Shown here in pieces: positions 54,741 through 62,700 of a stretch of 64,000 bases of DNA. Positions within the stretch are counted from its first letter, which is position 1; the number at the start of each line of letters is the position of its first letter. Both the position numbers and the translations under genes were made by a program. Below the pieces are notes generated by a model. The model saw only the letters and a program-made list of their open reading frames with translations. It was not told the origin of the DNA and did no database searches. Source of the DNA: Verrucomicrobiia bacterium (GTDB lineage: Bacteria; Verrucomicrobiota; Verrucomicrobiia; Limisphaerales; UBA9464); NCBI GenBank assembly GCA_019634635.1, contig JAHCBB010000014.1:1-64000 (forward strand), given 5' to 3'.

Positions 54741-56561
54741 TTAGTTGGGCTGGTTTTGCGGCGTGAAGTCCTGCTTCGCGCCCGGCACGCTGTATTCGTA
54801 GGGCCCGCGATAGGCCACCGGCGTCTGGGCAAAGTTGCCATGGGGCGGCGGCGTGGGGGTCTGCCAGTCCAGCGTGGTCGCCTGCCACGGATTGTCCGAG
54901 GTCACCTTTTGCCCACGGGCGATGCTCCAGAAGAAATTGATGATGAACGGAATCTGCCCGATGGCGAGCAGCACCGCCGCGTGGGTGATGAACTTGTTCA
55001 GCCAGAGGATCCCGGGATCCGCACCGACGCCCGCCTCAAAGTAGGTGGCGCCGCCGTCGTACATCCGGCGGCTCATCCCCCGGATGCCCTGGATGAACAT
55101 CGGCGCGAAGATCAGGTTCATCGCCACCAGCGACACGCCCCAGTGCACCTTGCCCCAGAACTCGTTCATCATCCGCCCGGTGATCTTCGGGAACCAGAAG
55201 TACACCCCGGCGAAGAGGCCAAAGATGGTTCCCGGCGCGACCACGTAGTGGAAGTGCCCGATCACGTAGTAGGAATCATGCAGGTAGATGTCCGAGGCGT
55301 TGAGACCCAGCGGCAGCCCGGTCAGCCCCCCGATGCCGAACATCGGCAGGAAGGCCAGGGCGAAGAGCATCGGGGTGTTGAACCGGATGGAACCGCCCCA
55401 GAGGGAGATGAACAGCGCGGTCAGGATGATCACCGACGGGATCGAGATCATCATGGTGGTCGTCTGGAAGAACGTGGCGATCTTGGTGCCCATGCCCGTC
55501 ATGTACATGTGATGAGCCCACACGATGAACGCCAGAAAGCCGATCGCGAGCACCGCATACACCATGGAGCGGTAGCCCCAGAGCGGCTTGCGGGTGTTGT
55601 TGGCAATGACCTCCGCGACGATGCCCATCGCCGGCAGGATCAGCACGTACACCTCGGGATGCGCCAGGAACCAGAAGAGATGCTGCCAGAGCAGCGGGCT
55701 GCCACCGCCGGAGACCTCGAGTGGCGTGGAATTATACACCAGCCCGGTGGGCAGGAAGAACGACGTGCCGAGCAGGTTGTCGGACAACTGAAGCAGTCCG
55801 GCAGCCTCGAGCGGCGGAAACGCCAGCAGCAGCAGGAAGCCGGTCACGAACTGGGCCCAGACGAAAAACGGAAGGCGCATCCAGGTCATGCCCCGGGCCC
55901 GGAGCTGGATGATGGTGGCGATGAAGTTCACCGCACCCAGCAGCGAGGAGGTGATCAGCAACACCATGCCGATCAGCCACAGGGTCTGGCCGTTGATGTA
56001 GTTGTTGGGATCGGCAAGCGTCGCCAGAGGGGAGTAACTGGTCCATCCGGATTTCGCCGCCCCACCGGGAATGAAGAAGCTGGCCAGCATGACCACGCCG
56101 CCCCAGAAGAAGAAGTGGTAGCTCGCCATGTTGAGCCTCGGAAAGGCCATGTCCGGCGCCCCGATCTGGAGCGGGGTCACGTAGTTTCCAAAGGCGCCGA
56201 AGGCCAGCGGCACGATCGCAAGGAAGACCATGATGGTGCCGTGCATCGCCCCAAAGGCGTTGTAAAGATCCGCCCCCATGGCTCCCTGGGCCGACACCAT
56301 GTCATCGCCAAGGATCTTGTTGAGCTGGGTGCCCACCACCGGGATCGGCTCGTTGGGATAGGCGAGCTGCTGGCGCATCGCCAGCATCAGCATGAACCCG
56401 AAGAACAGGAACAGCAGCGAGGTGAGCCCGTACTGGATCCCGATGATCTTGTGGTCGGTGGAGAAGACGTACTTCGACAGGAATCCCTGTTCGTGGGTGT
56501 CGTGCGCGGCCGAACCGGCGTGGGCCGGGCCGACGCCCGAGTGGGTAAGGGCGGTCTGCAT
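54741..56561 (-). CDS. coxA: Cytochrome c oxidase subunit I
   Basis: A 606-aa heme-copper oxidase core. Visible sites are MHGTIMVF (low-spin heme His), WQHLFWFLAHPEVYVLILPA (CuB His and cross-linked Tyr), VWAHHMYMTGM (CuB His pair), and SYYVIGHFHYVVAPGTIFGL (heme a/a3 His ligands). The HPEVY motif with a K-channel Tyr indicates an A-type oxidase. It reduces oxygen to water with proton pumping in the inner membrane. It lies between ctaB (6 bp upstream) and coxC. No alternative complex III genes occur in the window. Confidence 0.97.
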   Translation of the reverse strand: MQTALTHSGVGPAHAGSAAHDTHEQGFLSKYVFSTDHKIIGIQYGLTSLLFLFFGFMLMLAMRQQLAYPNEPIPVVGTQLNKILGDDMVSAQGAMGADLYNAFGAMHGTIMVFLAIVPLAFGAFGNYVTPLQIGAPDMAFPRLNMASYHFFFWGGVVMLASFFIPGGAAKSGWTSYSPLATLADPNNYINGQTLWLIGMVLLITSSLLGAVNFIATIIQLRARGMTWMRLPFFVWAQFVTGFLLLLAFPPLEAAGLLQLSDNLLGTSFFLPTGLVYNSTPLEVSGGGSPLLWQHLFWFLAHPEVYVLILPAMGIVAEVIANNTRKPLWGYRSMVYAVLAIGFLAFIVWAHHMYMTGMGTKIATFFQTTTMMISIPSVIILTALFISLWGGSIRFNTPMLFALAFLPMFGIGGLTGLPLGLNASDIYLHDSYYVIGHFHYVVAPGTIFGLFAGVYFWFPKITGRMMNEFWGKVHWGVSLVAMNLIFAPMFIQGIRGMSRRMYDGGATYFEAGVGADPGILWLNKFITHAAVLLAIGQIPFIINFFWSIARGQKVTSDNPWQATTLDWQTPTPPPHGNFAQTPVAYRGPYEYSVPGAKQDFTPQNQPN

Positions 56562-56567
56562 GGAATG

Positions 56568-57569
56568 TCAGTGCAACGGATTCGAAACCATCGGGACCAG
56601 CGTACCGCTGGACGGCGGCGATGCTAGCGACCCGGACCTCGGAGAAGTCAATTTCCGGCTTGGCTTGTCCATAACCAGAAGTCCCAGCAATAGCGGCAAG
56701 TAGAGGATGCTCGCGAAAAAGAGTCGGCGGGCGGTTGGAAGGGTCCGATGTGCCGCGAACGCAATGGACGCGGCCAGGAATCCAGCGCCCAGGACGACCG
56801 CCCCCGCGAGATACCATCGTCCCGAAAGGCCGAACAGGAACGGAAACAGGCTCACGGCAAAAAGCGCCACCGTATTGCGCACGGCGGAGGCCGCCGTACG
56901 GCGGCCATCAGGATCGTTGCCCGACAGCATGCGAAAGCCCGCCCCGGCGTAGTCGTCGCGGTAAAGCCAGGCAATCGCCATGAAATGCGGCAGTTGCCAG
57001 AAAAAGAGGATGCCGAACAACCCCCAGCCGGGGGCATCCAGGGTGCCAGTGGCGGCCGTCCATCCCATCAGCGGCGGCAGGGCGCCCGGCACGGCACCGA
57101 CCACCGTGTTGAGCATCGTTCGGCGCTTGAGGGGGGTGTAGGCCAACAGATAGGTGGCGAGTGTGACGACCCCCAGCAAGGCGGTGAGCGGGTTGACCGC
57201 CAGGAGCAGCCACGCGGTCCCCGCAACGGAGAGCAGCATCCCCGCCGCGAGGGCCGTCGTGGGTTCAACGCGGCCGGAGGGGAGCGGGCGGTCGGCCGTG
57301 CGCCGCATGCGAGCGTCGAACTCCCGCTCCATCCACTGATTGAGGACCGCCGCACCTCCCGCGAGCAGTGCCGTGCCCAAGGTCACCTGCAGCAGGAGCC
57401 CAAAATCCACGGGTGCCGTTGAACCCAGATAGAAGCCCACGGAGGTCGTGAGGACCACCAGAAGGGTCAGCCGTGCCTTCACCAACTCGGCAGCCACTGC
57501 CCAGACGGACTTGTCACGTGCCTCGGCGGCGGCGGCAGGAAGCACGGTGGCGGCGGCCTTGAATTCCAT
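56568..57569 (-). CDS. ctaB: Protoheme IX farnesyltransferase
   Basis: 333 aa from the ATG at 57569 (MEFKAAATVLP). The UbiA-family signature LNQWMEREFDARMRRTADRP contains the N-x3-D-x2-D-type prenyl-diphosphate site in the form N-x(6)-D-x(3)-R-T-x-D-R-P, with a second Asp site in WLYRDDYAGAGFRML. It converts heme B to heme O, the first step of heme A formation, in the membrane. It is placed between ctaA and coxA, so cofactor synthesis and oxidase are made together. Confidence 0.94.
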   Translation of the reverse strand: MEFKAAATVLPAAAAEARDKSVWAVAAELVKARLTLLVVLTTSVGFYLGSTAPVDFGLLLQVTLGTALLAGGAAVLNQWMEREFDARMRRTADRPLPSGRVEPTTALAAGMLLSVAGTAWLLLAVNPLTALLGVVTLATYLLAYTPLKRRTMLNTVVGAVPGALPPLMGWTAATGTLDAPGWGLFGILFFWQLPHFMAIAWLYRDDYAGAGFRMLSGNDPDGRRTAASAVRNTVALFAVSLFPFLFGLSGRWYLAGAVVLGAGFLAASIAFAAHRTLPTARRLFFASILYLPLLLGLLVMDKPSRKLTSPRSGSLASPPSSGTLVPMVSNPLH

Positions 57570-57571
57570 AA

Positions 57572-58789
57572 TCAGCGGGCAAACGGCTGCGCCAGCGGGG
57601 CTGCGGTCTCCCGGAAGTCCCGAACGCGCACGGGCACACTGAGTTTTCGCAGGACGAGAATCAACCCTGTACCGATGAGCAACGAGAGGGCGCCGATGGC
57701 GACATGGGCCGTGGCGACATCCGCCGCCTTGTTGGTCCAGATCGTCGCCGCTCCCAGGCCGGCTTGAATGCAGATCAGCCCCAGCCAGCACCGGAGTCCA
57801 CGCATCACCACCCGGGGCAATGTCCCGCAACGGGTGCCCACACGGCACGCCATCGCGACGGCCACGAGCACGCCCACGGCGCCCAACCGATGGAGCAATT
57901 GCAGCACGATCTGGAAGGCGGTCACGGTGGACTCCTCGATCCGGTTCTGGTTGTACCGCAGCAATGCGGCGTCATCGAGCGCCGGCCACCAGCGTCCGTA
58001 CGCTGTCGGAAAGTCCGGTATGGCCAGCCCGGAGTGCTGATGCCGCATGCTGGCCCCAAGGATCAACTGGAGGACAATCAGCACCGTCCCGGCGGTCACC
58101 CATGCCGCAAGGCGATGCGGGACCTGCGCGGATCCACTTCTGACAAGTCGCGACCAGAACGGGCTCACCCGCAGGGCGATCACGCCCAGCAGGACGAGAA
58201 ATGCCTGCCCAAGGCATCCATGCACCAAGCCGAGGAGCAATCCGAGGGTCACATTTCCAAGGGTCCACTGGTCCAGCACCACGCGAAGACCGCCGAGAAG
58301 TCCCTGCAATTGAACCGCCCAGAAGGCCAGCCATCCCAGGGCCGGCAAGGGCGCCTCACGCGCTTCGCCCTGGTGCCAGACAACTGCCGCCAACACGACA
58401 ACCCCGCCGATCCCGGCAAGGAAATGTCCGGCACCCCGCCAGTCCGGCCCCAATCCGAGCAGCGCGATCCCGAGGAATATCTCGGTGGCTCCGATGATTG
58501 CCAGCGGCCGCCGTGCCGCCCGGCCACCCAGCCAGCGCGTCAGGAAAACCACCATCAGCCCGACCATCGAGGCCCAGAGCCGGTGGGTGTGTTCATCAAA
58601 AACCCCGCCGTGAAACCATTGGCTCACCGGCAGGGCAAACATGTTGTACCCGAAGCTGGTGGGCCAGTCCGGAACCGACATCCCCACACCTTTGCTGGTC
58701 ACCAACCCGCCCAGACAGACCAGTCCGAGGGTGGCCAGGGCGGTCAGGTATGCATACCAAGGGAGCCAGCGGTCGGAGGGAGAGGACAC
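57572..58789 (-). CDS. ctaA: Heme A synthase (COX15/CtaA family)
   Basis: A 405-aa protein with about eight transmembrane helices. The four heme-ligating His residues are visible in DEHTHRLWASM, GLVHGCLGQAF, LLHRLGAVG and ATAHVAIGAL, and the conserved VPDWPTSFGYNM loop is present. It oxidises the C8 methyl of heme O to formyl. The stop lies 2 bp before the ctaB start, so the two heme enzymes are coupled. The family is clear; it is longer than Bacillus CtaA, as in PVC homologues. Confidence 0.93.
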   Translation of the reverse strand: MSSPSDRWLPWYAYLTALATLGLVCLGGLVTSKGVGMSVPDWPTSFGYNMFALPVSQWFHGGVFDEHTHRLWASMVGLMVVFLTRWLGGRAARRPLAIIGATEIFLGIALLGLGPDWRGAGHFLAGIGGVVVLAAVVWHQGEAREAPLPALGWLAFWAVQLQGLLGGLRVVLDQWTLGNVTLGLLLGLVHGCLGQAFLVLLGVIALRVSPFWSRLVRSGSAQVPHRLAAWVTAGTVLIVLQLILGASMRHQHSGLAIPDFPTAYGRWWPALDDAALLRYNQNRIEESTVTAFQIVLQLLHRLGAVGVLVAVAMACRVGTRCGTLPRVVMRGLRCWLGLICIQAGLGAATIWTNKAADVATAHVAIGALSLLIGTGLILVLRKLSVPVRVRDFRETAAPLAQPFAR

Positions 58790-58869
58790 TGCGTGGAGCG
58801 GTGATTGCGAATCCCTTGAAAAAAGGGCCGGATCCCCGGGATGGGAATTCGGCCCGGAATGCAGCCTCC

Positions 58870-59589
58870 TCAGGAGGGCTTCACCTCGACCGTGAAGTCC
58901 GCAGAGGCCTTGCCTCCCTTGACCTCAATTTCCTCGGTCACCGAACCGGCCTTCTGGTGATAGGCCTCCAGAGTGTACTTGCCGTCCGGAATGTCTCCCC
59001 GGATCGCGAAGGCACCGGATTCGTCGGTCACCACAAAGAACGGATGCTCAAACGTGCTCAGGTAGGCGATCATCCAGGGATGCACATTGCACGCGAACCG
59101 GATCCCGATCTCGGGCTTTTCAAACACCTTCTCATCGGTCTTGCCCTGGGTGGCCTGCGCGATGTTGAAGCCCTTGTTGCCGGCGACCTTGGGCTGGACG
59201 TTCACGTTGTGCATGAACGGATCCGAGTTCTTGATCAGAATCGTCTGCCCGGCCATCGCCGCGGAGACGTACGGGATGTACATGCATCCAATCTGGTCAA
59301 TCTCCACCTTTGAGGACGCCGCGGGAAACGCCTTGCCCTCGAGTCCCTTCTTGATGAACACGATGGTGTTGGCCAGGCCGCCATCGGCGCCCACCACATA
59401 GACCCGGGTCTTGGCCTCGCCTTGGGCGACCTTCCCGCAATTGGCATCCGTCTTCACCGCGCCAATCACCTTTTCCGGAGGCGGCGTCCCCTTGAGCGTG
59501 ACCCTGCCGGTGATTTCGGCGGCGGAGGCGAGCGCGGCCGTGGCGGACATCCCGACGGCCAGTTTCAGAAGCGTGTTCATGGAGTTCAT
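58870..59589 (-). CDS. Exported cupredoxin/carboxypeptidase-regulatory-like protein
   Basis: A 239-aa protein with a signal peptide (residues about 5-24, TLLKLAVGMSATAALASAAE) and an EITGRVTLKGTPPPEKV start. Two Ig-like/cupredoxin-like beta domains follow. IKNSDPFMHNVNVQP and IRFACNVHPWMIAYLSTFEH show the His...Cys-x2-His-x2-Met set of a type I or CuA-like copper site. It may carry electrons to, or copper for, the oxidase whose operon it leads (80 bp before ctaA). Which of these is open; the copper ligands are read from sequence, the function is inference. Confidence 0.82.
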   Translation of the reverse strand: MNSMNTLLKLAVGMSATAALASAAEITGRVTLKGTPPPEKVIGAVKTDANCGKVAQGEAKTRVYVVGADGGLANTIVFIKKGLEGKAFPAASSKVEIDQIGCMYIPYVSAAMAGQTILIKNSDPFMHNVNVQPKVAGNKGFNIAQATQGKTDEKVFEKPEIGIRFACNVHPWMIAYLSTFEHPFFVVTDESGAFAIRGDIPDGKYTLEAYHQKAGSVTEEIEVKGGKASADFTVEVKPS

Positions 59590-59619
59590 CAGCGAGCGTT
59601 TCCTGCAGATTTCAACCGC

Positions 59620-59668
59620 AAACTATCAAGCAGCCCCTGCGGGTCAAGTTGTTCGTGAAACTTTTCAC
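59620..59668 (-). promoter_or_regulatory. Candidate promoter and palindromic operator of the oxidase operon
   Basis: On the minus strand, TTGACC (59647-59642) and TAGTTT (59625-59620) are separated by 16 bp and end 30 bp before the first gene, fitting a housekeeping promoter. Immediately upstream lies GTGAAA-AG-TTTCAC (59668-59655), a perfect 6+6 palindrome placed where an activator would bind. It has not been tested. Confidence 0.4.
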
Positions 59669-59689
59669 AAGCGCCAGGCCGCAGGCCGT

Positions 59690-59721
59690 CCGGCGGGTTC
59701 CCTGCGCACGGAATCCGCCGG
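59690..59721 (-). terminator. Hairpin downstream of the alpha-2-macroglobulin gene
   Basis: CCGGCGG-G-TTCC at 59690-59701 pairs with GGAA-T-CCGCCGG at 59710-59721 around an 8-nt loop. It begins about 9 bp after the macroglobulin stop codon on the minus strand. There is no U-run after the stem, so it may be a weak or Rho-assisted terminator. Confidence 0.4.
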
Positions 59722-59730
59722 GAGCTTGGA

Positions 59731-62700
59731 CTAGGGTTGGGGCTCGGTGATTCGAATCTCGCGCCCGGCCGAGTTGCCACGCAGTTCGGGGACATACATC
59801 GCCGCGGCCATTGCCGGCAATTCCGTGAAGTGTCCCGGGGTCTCGACCCGATACCGGTAGCGGATCTCCCAAAGTCCGGCCGGCATCCGGGACGCAAATG
59901 CCGCCGCCCGCCGGTCGCGCCATTCAAAGTAGAGGGGCACATCCGGCCCGCGCGGCATCCGTTCCGAAATTGCCCCCGGGGCTTCCGGATTTCGGAGACG
60001 AGCCGCGGGTTTTCCCCACCCACTCCGGACCTCTGTCGCCTCGAAGCCCGCAGGCTTGAAGTCCTCAATCATCACGTATTCCACGTCGGATTTTGCCTCA
60101 AGGACCAGCCGGCATTCCACCAGGTCTCCCGCAGCAACCGATTCCTCGGCGCCCAGCGGCACCGATACCTCGCGAATTCCCTGGAGCAGGGTTGGCACTG
60201 GCACCAACCGGAACAGTTCGCGGCGAACGAACACACCGCTCCCGGCCGGCATGGGGATCCCTTCGGTGAAGCAGGTGGCTTCCAGCGAGAAATAGGCGGG
60301 TGCCTCCCCGCCGCGCCGGAGGATCCGGACCTCGTTGGTGTCGCCCAGGAGGTCTCTGGAAACGGAAAATACGGCCGGCGCCTGCAGCACATCCGCCGGT
60401 GTCCATCGCGGTGTGGCGACCGTGCGCCCATTCACGACCAACTCCAGCTCAAGCGATTGCTTCAGTTCCCCGGAAACGCGCAGGTAATCGGTCAGGCACA
60501 GGATCGTGATCGCGGTGTCCCGTGTGTTGTTCCACGAGGCCCCGCGCCGGTTCTGCAGCAGCCAGGCCACCGCGGGCTGTACCAGGGGATTTCCGGGGTC
60601 GAGGGTCAGGAGGGACCGGACACTGAAAGCCGTGGCCTCCACCGGGGTGTCACCCCATCGCCGCATCAGGCCCCGGGAGCCCCAGTAGGCGGTCGGCTGG
60701 GTCGAGCCTCCCCGCACGGCGCCGGAATAAAGTACGGAACGGTCCGGAGCCTCATCCCGGATCACCCCATTCGACAGATTCTCGACCAATACCCGCGCCC
60801 GGTCCCCTTCCCCATACTGATGGGCCGCCCACGCAAGCAGGGCCCGGCCGGCCGCGCTCAACTCGGTCCGCTGATCGTAGGCCCGCTGGAACGCCCGTGC
60901 CTCAAAGGATTCCGGACCCATCCGCTCCGGCGTCCGCAGCCGGGACGCCAGCGCGTGCAGCGCCCAGGCGGCATCGTCCGGCCGATCCGCCAACCGGACC
61001 AACTGCCCCCGCAGCCAGTTTTCGGCGCGGTTCACCCGCTCCTCCTCGATCTCCACTCCCGCCTGCTGCGCCAATCGCAGCCCCCAAACCACGTAAGCCG
61101 TCATCCACAGGTCATCGTCTCCGCCGGGCCACCATCCCCATGCTTCCTGACCCTGTCCGTCGTAGAGCCGCTTCAAGCCGGCACCGATCATGTCGTCCAG
61201 CTTCTCCAGGTCCTTCCGGGAGCCCAAGCCCGGAGACACCTGACCGGTCGCATTGGTCGAAATCCCACCAAAGGCGCGCTCCATTGCCGTGGCGGCATCC
61301 AGTCCGACCGTGGCGAGGGTCTGCCGGACAACGACCGCCGGCAGGAACCGGCTCATGGTCTGCTCCGTGCAGCCGTACGGAAAATCCGCAAGGTAAGGCA
61401 GGGCATCCAGCAGCGTGACCGCCAGGCTGGGCGTCAGCCGAACGGCCAGGTTCGCAGAGTCCGGCCTTCGCGGCGGCAGCTTGAGATGGACGGTGATGTC
61501 GTCCGCAGTGGTCCTGCCGGCGTGCGAAACCCATTGCTCGATCCCGTTCGCCACGATGGGGAACGTTCGCCTCACGGAATCCGCATGCCCTTGCGCCCTG
61601 ACGGTTGCGGTCAGGACCGCCGTTCCCGGCTCGATGGCCCGGGTCCGCCAGTCCATGCGCGTGGAGCCGCCTGGCGGGACCTCCACCGGGGGTGGATTGC
61701 CGGTTCCCCGCTGGTCCCCCCGAATCCACTCGATCAGCGTCAGGTGACCAGCCTCCAGCGTCGCGGACACCTTCATCGGCGCGTCGGTGCTATTGTCCAT
61801 CACCACGGAAAGCACCGCCTGGTCACCGCTGACGAGAAATCGAGGCGTCTGGAGGCGGACGCTCAGCGGAAGAAATGTCCGGGTGACATTCGTGCCCAGG
61901 CCAACGCCGGCGCCCTCGGTGGCAGCCAGAGCGCGGAGTCCCCACCGGGTCGTGGCGTCCGGATACCGAAAGGTCACCCGTGCCGATCCGGAGGCGTCGG
62001 TGAGCACTGCCGGATTCCAATAAGCGGTCTCCCGGAAGTCGCTGCGGACCACGACAACGGGTTCCGCGGCCCCGGTTCCCGAGGACTTCGTGGAGCGGTC
62101 GGCGCGTGCCATCGCCGGGATAGGAAGCACTCGCTGCACGTTGGCAAACCCGGCGGACGAAACGTCCGTGACGAGAGCATCCGGCCCACGCATGAAATTG
62201 AGGCCATAGCGACGGGCCAACTGGGGACTCATTGCTTCGCTAACCTCGAATTTCGCCTGGTCCTGGCCCATCGTCCCCTCTTCCAGCCATCGCCCGTCCT
62301 CATCCACGACCAGGCGCAGATAGCGCCCCCGATTGAATCCCGACTGCACCGGCAGTTCCGGCAGGTAACGGCGGGGAAAGAAAAACGCCCTCGGATCCCC
62401 CGCCAGGTCTCCCTGGATGGCACTCAAGCTGTCATCCACGACGGATACCGCCACCTGCGCCACCACGGGTTTCCCTGCGGCATCCCGTGTCGTGATTCGC
62501 AAGGCACCTTCGGACCCCGGAGGCCCGGATGCCGGGTCCGGCTCGATCCCGACCGTGAGGAAGTTGCGGGTCGGAGGGACGACGATCTCCTTCCGGTCCT
62601 GCAATATCCGCCGGTTGTCCACGAGGACCGCCTGCAGCACGGCATTCGGTTCGAGGGATTCGGTGACGTCGAGCTCCACCAACCGGGTCGCTCCCGCCAG

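Noticed and set aside
54696..56627. 643-codon plus-strand open frame opposite coxA
   Set aside because: It is the complement of a highly conserved gene; Glu/His/Arg-rich composition and no recognisable domain.
59740..59765. GATTCGAATCTCGC resembling a tRNA T-loop
   Set aside because: It lies in the coding end of the macroglobulin gene, and no acceptor, D or anticodon stems can be formed around it.
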